Under the pieces are notes generated by a model. That model ran no database searches and had not been told where the DNA came from. It saw only the letters and a list, made by a program, of their open reading frames with translations. This document shows, piece after piece, positions 1-5,584 of a stretch of 8,123 nucleotides of DNA. The position numbers and the translations under genes were made by a program. Positions within the stretch are counted from its first letter, which is position 1. The number at the start of each line of letters is the position of its first letter. The stretch spans positions 1 to 8,123 of the forward strand of contig JAEUJR010001080.1 of NCBI GenBank assembly GCA_016793585.1. The letters run 5' to 3'. This DNA comes from Archangium sp. Lineage in GTDB: Bacteria > Myxococcota > Myxococcia > Myxococcales > Myxococcaceae.

Positions 1-1338
1 CGAGTCACCCTCCATCGTCATCAGGTGGCCGATGTTGTAGTGCACCGACAGCTTGTCGAGCACCTTGCCCTCGCAATAGTCCCACTTGGCGACCTGCGAA
101 TCGACGTACAGCGACGTGTAGCCGATGCAGGCCTTTGAGTCGTACTGCGTGTGCAGAGGCCCCAGGCCGAGCTCGACCTGTTTGTGCAGCGCGTCCTTCA
201 TGGCAATGATTGGAATGCCATAGGCATCTTTGCCCTCGAACTTGCCTGCCTTGATGGCCTCCTGAATCTTCGCGAACGAATAGACCATCGTGTGCGTGTC
301 GAGCTTGCCCGACACGATGATGAACTTGCCGTCGGGCGTGACGTCGCAGCCGTGGGGGCTCTTCGGCTCGGGAATGAGGAAGAGAATGCCCTCCTTCACC
401 GCCACGTCGATGGGAATCACGTTGTGGCCGTTCACCTTCTTCGCCTTGCCCGCCTTCACGAGCTCGGCGGCCTTCTTCCAGTTCGTCACGTGCAGAAAGT
501 CGGTGTCTTTCGCCGAGCAGCCGGCCTCGAACGGTGGGCGGCCCGACTCGATGCCGCCGACGTAGCGCTCGGTGCAGAACGAGTTGGTGAAACCCCAACC
601 ATCGGAGTCGGCCTTGCCCGAGTCCGACAGGTCCTGGCTGTAGGGCGGCAGCTCGAACGAGAACGACTCCTCGGGCAGCAGGCGGCCCTTGGTGCGGTCG
701 AACTTCCAGTACGTGAGGCCACCGCGGTACTTGTCGTTGAACTGGTCGAGCGGCACGAAGCCGTTCTCGAGCGGCGCGGCGTACTGCGCCGCCTCCATCA
801 CGTACTCCGAGTTCGGGGTGACGAAGGCGCCACCGTGCTCGTTCTTGAAGATGGGGTTGGTGACGATTTGCTTCGTCTCGAAGTCACGCAGGTCGATGAC
901 CGCGAGCCGCGGGTTCGACTTGTCGTTGATGAACAAGAATTGGCCGTCGTACTCGCCGTTCGTCTCACTGATGGCTGGGTGGTGCGTGTCACCCCAGGTG
1001 ATGTCTTTGCCGCCGATGGCGCCGCCCTTGAGCACCGCCTTCGATTCTTCGTCGAAGCCATAGCCCTGCCACGGCTCGGGCGTGAACACGCCGATGTACT
1101 TCAGAATTCGCATCGAGGGGATGCCGTAGACGATGACCTGGCCAGACTGGCCGCCCGAGCTGAAAGCGAGGAAATCGTCTCGTTTGCCCGTCGGCACGTA
1201 CGTCTTCGCCGCCGCCAGCAGGTCCTGCTGGGTGAGCGCCCGCCGCTTCATCACGTCTTGCAGCGTCTCACCGCCCCACGCCGTCGCGGCACACACCGCG
1301 AGCGCTGCGGCAGCAAGCCGCGTCTTTCCAAACTGCAT
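1..1338 (-). CDS. nosZ: Nitrous oxide reductase NosZ, clade II (Sec-type), C-terminus off the window
   Basis: Reduces N2O to N2 in the periplasm, the last step of denitrification. Only the first 446 residues are here: the seven-bladed propeller that carries the CuZ cluster, without the C-terminal CuA cupredoxin domain, since family members are usually over 600 residues. Probable CuZ ligands visible are H119-H120 (GDTHHPA), H168 (EHGGAF), H329 (SPHGCDVTPDGK), H396 (GLGPLHTQYD) and H438 (NIGHLMTMEGD); the remaining propeller histidine should lie beyond the edge. The N-terminus MQFGKTRLAAAALAVCAATA is a plain Sec signal with no twin-arginine motif, which together with the THHPA and IGHLM wording marks the atypical clade II form. 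The ATG at 1338 follows a GGGAGG Shine-Dalgarno. The reading frame is open and unbroken to position 1. Accessory nos genes are not in view and would be expected to the left. Confidence 0.97.
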   Translation of the reverse strand, partial: MQFGKTRLAAAALAVCAATAWGGETLQDVMKRRALTQQDLLAAAKTYVPTGKRDDFLAFSSGGQSGQVIVYGIPSMRILKYIGVFTPEPWQGYGFDEESKAVLKGGAIGGKDITWGDTHHPAISETNGEYDGQFLFINDKSNPRLAVIDLRDFETKQIVTNPIFKNEHGGAFVTPNSEYVMEAAQYAAPLENGFVPLDQFNDKYRGGLTYWKFDRTKGRLLPEESFSFELPPYSQDLSDSGKADSDGWGFTNSFCTERYVGGIESGRPPFEAGCSAKDTDFLHVTNWKKAAELVKAGKAKKVNGHNVIPIDVAVKEGILFLIPEPKSPHGCDVTPDGKFIIVSGKLDTHTMVYSFAKIQEAIKAGKFEGKDAYGIPIIAMKDALHKQVELGLGPLHTQYDSKACIGYTSLYVDSQVAKWDYCEGKVLDKLSVHYNIGHLMTMEGDS

Positions 1339-1342
1339 GTGA

Positions 1343-1348
1343 CCTCCC
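1343..1348 (-). promoter_or_regulatory. Shine-Dalgarno of nosZ
   Basis: On the minus strand GGGAGG (extended GGGAGGT) sits 4 bases before the nosZ ATG. It is the strongest ribosome binding site in the window and fixes the nosZ start. The spacing is slightly short. Confidence 0.8.
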
Positions 1349-1360
1349 AGGTCTCCGAAA

Positions 1361-1375
1361 GCCGCAGGGTGCGGC
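1361..1375. repeat. Perfect 6-bp inverted repeat in the nosZ leader, sharing an arm with the RegA-type box
   Basis: GCCGCA-GGG-TGCGGC is a perfect inverted repeat with a 3-base loop. Its right arm (1370-1375) is also the left half of the TGCGGC-N5-GTCGCA box, so three half-sites lie in a row. In RNA it could form a short hairpin 12 bases before the Shine-Dalgarno. It could equally be a third regulator half-site. Confidence 0.6.
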
Positions 1376-1386
1376 GATCTGTCGCA
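1370..1386. promoter_or_regulatory. Candidate RegA/PrrA box upstream of nosZ
   Basis: TGCGGC-GATCT-GTCGCA matches the GCGNC-Nx-GNCGC inverted repeat known for RegA/PrrA/RegR response regulators, with a 5-base spacer. On the minus strand it reads TGCGAC-N5-GCCGCA and ends 31 bases before the nosZ ATG. The same box, same orientation and near-identical spacing occur before the hemerythrin gene (3185-3201). A RegB/RegA-type system is encoded at the right end of the window. If nosZ starts at the sigma-54-like promoter, the box lies in the leader, which would suit repression or a second promoter. Confidence 0.65.
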
Positions 1387-1472
1387 GCCCGTGTGCATTG
1401 GCCGTACCGCGAGGCGCGCGTCACATCGCGGGGTTGCGCGAGGTCGTCATGTTTCGTGATGGAACGCACGAT

Positions 1473-1486
1473 TTGCCCGGCATCAA
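1473..1486 (-). promoter_or_regulatory. Possible Crp/Fnr-family (FNR/NNR-like) box
   Basis: The minus strand reads TTGAT-GCCG-GGCAA, which agrees with TTGAT-N4-ATCAA at 8 of 10 positions: one perfect half-site and one weak one. Many nos genes are under FNR/NNR/DNR control. A poor -10 candidate (CATGAC, 1446-1451) would place the box centre near -41. No Crp/Fnr gene is in the window. Confidence 0.3.
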
Positions 1487-1502
1487 GCGGCCGGCGCAAT
1501 TC

Positions 1503-1518
1503 TGCTCGGAATCAGCCA
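1503..1518 (-). promoter_or_regulatory. Candidate sigma-54 (-24/-12) promoter for nosZ
   Basis: The minus strand reads TGGCTG-ATTCC-GAGCA against the consensus TGGCAC-N5-TTGCA. The essential GG and GC pairs have the exact 10-base spacing, and the first four bases match. Transcription would start near 1492, giving a leader of about 150 bases. The gene just upstream encodes a sigma-54 activator, which makes the match more credible, but four bases deviate from consensus. Confidence 0.45.
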
Positions 1519-1519
1519 C

Positions 1520-1539
1520 TTGAAGCTGTTTCACTTCAA
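1520..1539. repeat. 20-bp palindrome abutting the sigma-54-like promoter
   Basis: TTGAAG-N8-CTTCAA is a perfect 6-bp inverted repeat one base upstream of the -24 element. Its spacing (TTGA-N12-TCAA) is too wide for an FNR site. An overlapping pair, TGTTTC (1527-1532) and GAAACA (1551-1556), forms a second inverted repeat. These could be operator or activator sites for the neighbouring regulator. Activators of this class usually bind farther from the promoter. Confidence 0.4.
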
Positions 1540-1571
1540 AACACTGGCGCGAAACACCGGTAAACCACGCC

Positions 1572-2618
1572 TCATGCTTCCGCTAGACCGTATTCCTTCA
1601 TCTTGCGCCACAACGTGGTGCGCCCGATGCCGAGAATCCTGGCGGCGTCGCTCGACTTCCCGCCGCACGCGCGCAGCACGTCGGTGATGTGGCGTTGCTC
1701 GACCTGCGCGAGCGACTCGAGCGGGCCAGACGGCGGCGGGAGCATGGCCGCCAGCGGCGCCGACGGAGGCACGGGCAGCGGCACCGACGGAGACGACAGC
1801 TCCTCGGGCAGGTGCTCGAGGTCGACGTCGCCGCCCATCGACAACACGGCGCCGTGCTTCATCGCGTTCGACAGCTCGCGCACGTTGCCCGGCCAGGGGT
1901 AGCCGAGCAGCGACTTGAGCGCGCGCGGAGCGATGCGACAGGTCGCGTGTTTCTCGTGCTCGAGGAACATGGTGGCCAGCACCGGAATGTCTTCTTTTCG
2001 CTCGCGCAGCGGCGGCACGACGAGCGTGAACACCTTGAGGCGAAAGTAGAGGTCTTCACGAAAGCGGCCGTCGCGCACCGCGTTCTGCAGGTGCTGATGC
2101 GTCGCGCAGAGCAGCCGCACGTCGACCTGAAACGGCTGGCTCTCGCCGACGCGCCGAATCTCTCCGTCTTGCAGGGCGCGCAGCAGCTTCGCCTGCAGCG
2201 ACAGCGGCATCTCGGCAATCTCGTCGAGGAACAGCGTGCCCCCGTCGGCCGTCTCGAACAGGCCCTTCCGCGCGACGTTGGCGCCGGTGAAGGCCCCGCG
2301 CGCGTGGCCAAACAGCTCCGACTCGAGCAGCTCGGAGGGCAGCGCCGCGCAGTTCACCGCCACGAAGGGTTTGTTCCGACGCTCGCTGTTGGCGTGAATC
2401 GCGCGCGCGATGACCTCTTTGCCCGAGCCGCTCTCGCCGCGAATCACCACCGACGCGTCGGTGTTCGCCACGGTCGCCATCTTCGGCAGCAGGGCCTGCA
2501 TCTGCGGGCTCTTCACCACCAGGCGCGAGCAGAACCGCGCTCCACCCACCAGCTGTTTGCCCCGACAGAGCTTGCAGAGCTGACCACCCGACTCGAAGGG
2601 CGCTTCACAGTTCGACAT
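1572..2618 (-). CDS. Sigma-54-dependent transcriptional activator with Cys4 N-terminal stub
   Basis: A bacterial enhancer-binding protein of 348 residues that remodels sigma-54 RNA polymerase by ATP hydrolysis. The AAA+ domain shows Walker A GESGSGKE (61-68), the sigma-54 contact loop GAFTGA (108-113), Walker B GGTLFLDE (126-133) and arginine-finger region FREDLYFRL (186-194). A proline-rich linker (about 274-306) leads to a Fis-type helix-turn-helix (307-348). In place of a receiver, PAS or GAF domain there are only about 32 residues with C4-x10-C15-x2-C18-x11-C30, which could bind a metal or Fe-S cluster, or react with NO or oxidants. I chose the ATG at 2618, preceded by GGGAG; an in-frame TTG at 2660 overlapping the upstream stop would add 14 residues including a Cys-Cys pair. 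It is co-oriented with the hemerythrin gene upstream and nosZ downstream, so nosZ is its likely target. The target assignment is inference. Confidence 0.93.
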   Translation of the reverse strand: MSNCEAPFESGGQLCKLCRGKQLVGGARFCSRLVVKSPQMQALLPKMATVANTDASVVIRGESGSGKEVIARAIHANSERRNKPFVAVNCAALPSELLESELFGHARGAFTGANVARKGLFETADGGTLFLDEIAEMPLSLQAKLLRALQDGEIRRVGESQPFQVDVRLLCATHQHLQNAVRDGRFREDLYFRLKVFTLVVPPLRERKEDIPVLATMFLEHEKHATCRIAPRALKSLLGYPWPGNVRELSNAMKHGAVLSMGGDVDLEHLPEELSSPSVPLPVPPSAPLAAMLPPPSGPLESLAQVEQRHITDVLRACGGKSSDAARILGIGRTTLWRKMKEYGLAEA

Positions 2619-2656
2619 GCGCGCCGTTCTCCCATGTTTCGGAACGAAACAGCAAC

Positions 2657-3151
2657 TCAAACCCGCTCGGTGACGCCCAGCACCTGCAACAACGCCGCGA
2701 TCTGACTGCGCACCCCTGGCCCGCGGCGAAAGGGCGCGAGCGTCAGCGGCGGGTGGCGCTCGATGGCTTCGACGACCCGCTGCTCGAGCGCGCCAGTGAA
2801 GACCTCGTCACAGGTCGACAACAGGCCCCCGTCGGTCTCCTCGACGCGGTAGTGCGCATCGAGCAGGTCGCGCAGGTTCTCGAGCCACTCCCGCTCGGGG
2901 CGGGGCACGCAGAGCGCGGCGATGCCGGCGTGGTCCTTCTTCAGCCCGTTGCGCCACCCCGGCGCGTGGCGAAGAGCAGCGAGCAGCGCGGGCATCACCA
3001 CCCGCTCCTCCACGCTGACGTGCCAGAGCAGTCGATGCCGGAAGACGTCGAACTGGTGTGCGTCGACGCCTCCCGAAATGAAACACCCATCGAGGGCCTG
3101 CCGAAGCTCACCGTGCTGCGCCCTCAAGAGGTTCGAGACCTTGCGGTGCAT
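2657..3151 (-). CDS. Hemerythrin (HHE) domain protein
   Basis: A 164-residue cytosolic protein of the hemerythrin HHE type, predicted to hold a diiron site that binds O2 or NO or buffers iron. Visible ligands are H13, H44-xxx-E48, H74 (KKDHAG) and H100-xxx-E104, with H39 as a possible fifth histidine; the two HxxxE motifs are characteristic. The domain fills roughly residues 8-120, and the tail is not recognisable. There is no signal peptide or added signalling domain. Translation starts at ATG 3151 with no convincing Shine-Dalgarno. The frame stays open upstream to a TAG at 3281-3283 but has no ATG, GTG or TTG. The gene precedes the sigma-54 activator by 38 bases, or overlaps its alternative TTG start, so the two are probably cotranscribed. 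A role in sensing or relieving O2/NO for the N2O module is inferred from this context. Confidence 0.88.
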   Translation of the reverse strand: MHRKVSNLLRAQHGELRQALDGCFISGGVDAHQFDVFRHRLLWHVSVEERVVMPALLAALRHAPGWRNGLKKDHAGIAALCVPRPEREWLENLRDLLDAHYRVEETDGGLLSTCDEVFTGALEQRVVEAIERHPPLTLAPFRRGPGVRSQIAALLQVLGVTERV

Positions 3152-3163
3152 CTCGTCGGGCTG

Positions 3164-3179
3164 TGCAGTGCCCGTGCCC
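3164..3179 (-). promoter_or_regulatory. Sigma-54-like (-24/-12) element before the hemerythrin gene
   Basis: The minus strand reads GGGCAC-GGGCA-CTGCA against TGGCAC-N5-TTGCA, with both invariant pairs and exact spacing: 9 of 11 specified bases agree. Transcription would begin near 3153, only about 2 bases before the ATG at 3151, so the mRNA would be almost leaderless. That fits the missing Shine-Dalgarno but is unusual for this promoter class. Confidence 0.4.
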
Positions 3180-3184
3180 CGACG

Positions 3185-3201
3185 TGCGGCAACGTGTCGC
3201 A
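3185..3201. promoter_or_regulatory. Candidate RegA/PrrA box in the divergent promoter region
   Basis: TGCGGC-AACGT-GTCGCA has the same half-sites and 5-base spacer as the box before nosZ (1370-1386) and fits GCGNC-N5-GNCGC. It lies 33 bases from the hemerythrin ATG and 36 bases from the ATG at 3238, so a bound regulator could act on both divergent units. The plus-strand operon encodes a RegB/RegA-type system, so autoregulation is plausible. Confidence 0.65.
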
Positions 3202-3237
3202 GCGCCTCGACGGGGTGGCCGAAGTAGGCGTCTTGCG

Positions 3238-4125
3238 ATGCGTGTGGCGGTGGTGCTCGGAGTCTCGACGGTGCTGCTCGCTACCGCAGCGGCAGCCTGC
3301 CCGACCTGCGCCTGTGGCAACCCGGCGCTGACGTCGATGGGCGCCGAGCAGCCGTTCGCCCAGCGCGTGCGGCTCGCGACGACGCTGCGGGCCTGGCAAC
3401 AAGACGAAGGGGTCGCCAACCTCGACGCCGTTCGCTTGCGCGAGCTGCGGCTCGACCTCACCGCGTCGTGGTCGCCGACAGCGTGGCTCACCCTCTCGGT
3501 CAACGTGCCAGTGCAGCTTCGTGAACAGCTCGCCGTGAACCTCGAGCGCCAGACGGCGCTGGGCTGGGGCGAAGCCGACGTGTCAGCGCGCGTGGTGGTG
3601 GCGGGCGCGGGTCAGCTGCGGCCCAGGGCGTTGGTGAGCGTCATCGCCGGAGCGCGGCTGCCCTCGGCCCTCACGCTTCGAGACCGAGAACGACGCCTGC
3701 TCGATGTCGACGCGCAGCTGGGGCCCGGTGGTGTGGCGCCGCAGCTCGGCATTGCCTGGAGCGGCTTCTTCGGTGACCGCTGGTCGGGGATGGCCAGTCT
3801 GACGGGTGAGGTGCCGCTCGAGGGCCGCTATGGGTTGCGCATGGGCCCGGCGGCGGTGCTGGTGGCGCTCGCGCAGTATCAGCCGCTCCGCTGGCTCGGG
3901 GTGCGGGCCGGCGCCGACGCACGGGGAGAGCTCGCCTCGTTCGTGAACGGCGTCGCCGACGCGCGGCTCGCGGGGGTGCTCACGAGCCTGCTCGCCGACG
4001 CGGTGTTCAAGCTCGGCCAGCAGGCCGTGTTGCTCGCCGGCGTTCGGGCGCCACTGATTGATACCCGCCCTGGCCCGGTTCACACCTGGCCCATTCCCGT
4101 GGTCAGCCTGGTGGTCGACCTGTGA
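3238..4125 (+). CDS. Exported beta-barrel-like envelope protein with mature N-terminal CxxCxC motif
   Basis: A 295-residue protein with a clear signal peptide (residues 1-20, hydrophobic core VAVVLGVSTVLLATAAAA). The mature chain begins at or near C21 with CPTCACGNP, giving C21-x2-C24-x-C26. The rest is rich in alternating polar and hydrophobic stretches ending in aromatic or aliphatic strands (for example WLTLSVNVP), repeated every 25-30 residues, which suggests an outer-membrane barrel. No named family can be assigned with certainty. ATG 3238 is preferred over an in-frame ATG at 3163 because the signal peptide starts there and the earlier start would swallow the regulatory box. It is the first gene of the operon, and its stop overlaps the next GTG by 4 bases. 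A role in copper uptake or surface binding is inferred from the cysteines and the MbnP/MbnH neighbours. The -3 residue is Ala, so lipidation of C21 is doubtful. Confidence 0.8.
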   Translation: MRVAVVLGVSTVLLATAAAACPTCACGNPALTSMGAEQPFAQRVRLATTLRAWQQDEGVANLDAVRLRELRLDLTASWSPTAWLTLSVNVPVQLREQLAVNLERQTALGWGEADVSARVVVAGAGQLRPRALVSVIAGARLPSALTLRDRERRLLDVDAQLGPGGVAPQLGIAWSGFFGDRWSGMASLTGEVPLEGRYGLRMGPAAVLVALAQYQPLRWLGVRAGADARGELASFVNGVADARLAGVLTSLLADAVFKLGQQAVLLAGVRAPLIDTRPGPVHTWPIPVVSLVVDL

Positions 4126-4715
4126 GAGCAGCGGCCATCGGGCTCCTGGTGCTCTCGGGCTGCGCGTCGCGCGAGGCGGGCATCGAGGTCGTGGTGCAGG
4201 CGGTGGTCGCGAACGTCTCGACCGCGCCGGCGCGGCTGACCGTCACGAGCGTTCGTGGGGTGTCGTGCTTCGAGTTCATGGCCCAGCGGTGGTCTCCGCT
4301 CTCGACCGCCTGGGCCCACGGCGCGCACCCCAGCGTCGAGACCTCTCCGCTGCGCGCCGACGTGAACCTCTCCTTCGACCTCTCGCAGGCCACACAGCCC
4401 ACCGTCGCCACGCTTCGGCCACCACCGGGAACGTGGTGCGCGCTCGAGGTCTCCTTCGGCCCCTCCACCGCGCAGGAGCCGTGGGGCGGCACCACGCTCT
4501 TCGTCGAGCTCGCTGGCCGTCGCTACCTGTCGACGAGCGCGCGCACGCTACAGCTGCCCTTCCTCGGCAGAACGCTCACGACCTCGAGCCCGCTGACGCT
4601 CACCGTGAACCTCGACGCAGCCCCGATTGCGTCCGTCGACCCCGCGGCGCCCGACGCCCGCCGCGAATTGCTCGACACCATCCTGGCGTCCGTGTCTGTC
4701 TCGACCTCGGAGTGA
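4122..4715 (+). CDS. Unrecognised lipoprotein, second gene of the copper/redox operon
   Basis: I do not recognise this 197-residue protein. It starts with GTG at 4122, overlapping the previous stop as GTGA, so translation is probably coupled. Residues 1-14 form a lipoprotein signal with lipobox L11-S12-G13-C14. The mature chain looks all-beta and holds just two further cysteines, C49 (RGVSCFEF) and C106 (PGTWCALEV), which could form a disulfide or a soft-metal site. There are few histidines (H66, H69). The segment around PGTWCALEVSFGP resembles in style the GGHYHKLSFTLG segment of the MbnP-like protein that follows, hinting at a distant relationship that I cannot confirm by eye. The gap to the next start is only 7 bases. 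A periplasmic copper-handling or partner role is inferred from position alone. Confidence 0.8.
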   Translation: MRAAAIGLLVLSGCASREAGIEVVVQAVVANVSTAPARLTVTSVRGVSCFEFMAQRWSPLSTAWAHGAHPSVETSPLRADVNLSFDLSQATQPTVATLRPPPGTWCALEVSFGPSTAQEPWGGTTLFVELAGRRYLSTSARTLQLPFLGRTLTTSSPLTLTVNLDAAPIASVDPAAPDARRELLDTILASVSVSTSE

Positions 4716-4722
4716 CCAAACC

Positions 4723-5580
4723 ATGCACCGCTTCACCCTGCTCTGCTGTTTCGCGCTGACGGCCTGTGGCCCATCGACCTCCTCGATGGCCGACGCCGGC
4801 ACCCACGTGCACACCCACCCCGACGTGACGAAGCTCACCTTCAAGGCGAAGGTCGGCGCGCAGGACTTCGCGTGTGGCCAGACGTACCAGGTGGGAATGC
4901 CTGCAACCCAATACAAGCCGCGCGACTTCCGGCTGTACGTGCACGACGTGGTGCTCACGACACAGGAAGGCGTCGACGTGCCCTTCGCGCTCACCGACGA
5001 CGGTGCCTTTCAGCGCGCCGGGGTGGCGCTGCTCGACTTCGAGAACAAGGCTGGCGAGTGCAGCAATGGCACCGAGGTCACCCACACGACGCTCGACGGC
5101 ATGGCCGAGGGCGGCCACTACCACAAGCTCTCGTTCACGCTCGGCGTGCCCTTCGACCAGAACCACCAGGACGCGGCGGCGGCGCAGGCTCCGCTGAACT
5201 CGACCGCGATGTTCTGGAATTGGATGGGCGGGTACAAGTTTCTCAAGATTGACGGCGTGACGACGGGGCTGCCCATGGGCCACAACCTGCACGTCGGCTC
5301 GACCGCCTGCGTTGCCGGAGCGACCCCCAACTCGGTCGCGTCGTGCAGCAACCCGAACCGCGTTCGCGTGACGCTCGACTTCGACCCCGACGAACAGGTC
5401 GTCGTGCTCGACCTCGCCAGCCTCTTCGAGACGGCCAACCTCGACACGAACCTCGCCATGAGCGCCCCGGGCTGCATGTCGGCGCCGACCGACACCGACT
5501 GTGCGCCGCTCTTCTCGAAGCTGGGGCTGCCCTTCGGTGGCGCCGCCGCTGGAACGCAGGCCTTCTTCAAGGTGCAGTGA
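4723..5580 (+). CDS. mbnP: MbnP-like copper-binding lipoprotein (metallo-mystery pair, four-Cys family)
   Basis: A 285-residue lipoprotein with lipobox L12-T13-A14-C15, so it is probably anchored in the envelope facing the periplasm. Family features are the opening strand LTFKAKVGAQDFACG, the RDFRLYVHDVVL segment, the LLDFENKAGEC stretch, the GGHYHKLSFTLGVPF segment and the AMFWNWMGGYKF signature (W165, W167). Cysteines in the mature chain besides the lipid anchor are C51, C113, C196, C208, C251 and C260. In characterised MbnP, a tryptophan is oxidised to kynurenine by the partner MbnH and this allows copper binding; which tryptophan is equivalent here needs an alignment. The linker after the lipid anchor has H28, H30 and H32 (THVHTHPD), a possible extra metal site. 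GGAG lies 10 bases before the ATG. The partner gene follows after 4 bases. Family assignment is firm; the copper role is by homology. Confidence 0.9.
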   Translation: MHRFTLLCCFALTACGPSTSSMADAGTHVHTHPDVTKLTFKAKVGAQDFACGQTYQVGMPATQYKPRDFRLYVHDVVLTTQEGVDVPFALTDDGAFQRAGVALLDFENKAGECSNGTEVTHTTLDGMAEGGHYHKLSFTLGVPFDQNHQDAAAAQAPLNSTAMFWNWMGGYKFLKIDGVTTGLPMGHNLHVGSTACVAGATPNSVASCSNPNRVRVTLDFDPDEQVVVLDLASLFETANLDTNLAMSAPGCMSAPTDTDCAPLFSKLGLPFGGAAAGTQAFFKVQ

Positions 5581-5584
5581 CACC

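Noticed and set aside
1520..1539. Palindrome as an FNR site
   Set aside because: The TTGA and TCAA parts are 12 bases apart rather than the 6 required by Crp/Fnr-family sites.
151..1563. 470-residue plus-strand open frame
   Set aside because: It lies antisense to nosZ, whose minus-strand frame carries all the family motifs; the composition (Arg/Leu/Val-rich, no domain) is that of a GC-rich shadow frame.
2619..2660. TTG at 2660 as the start of the sigma-54 activator
   Set aside because: It lacks a good Shine-Dalgarno, whereas the ATG at 2618 has GGGAG upstream; kept as an alternative because it overlaps the upstream stop.
1689..2705. 338-residue plus-strand open frame
   Set aside because: Antisense to the sigma-54 activator; Arg/His/Gln-rich translation with no recognisable domain.
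3163..3240. Upstream ATG at 3163 as the start of the barrel-like protein
   Set aside because: It would put 25 arginine-rich residues before a good signal peptide and would overlap the regulatory box; the ATG at 3238 fits better.
3152..3280. Possible N-terminal extension of the hemerythrin protein
   Set aside because: The minus-strand frame stays open to a TAG at 3281-3283 with coding-like content, but has no ATG, GTG or TTG start, and the hemerythrin domain is already complete from 3151.
4600..5583. 327-residue minus-strand open frame
   Set aside because: Antisense to the MbnP-like gene and without a recognisable domain; the plus-strand frame has lipobox and family motifs.
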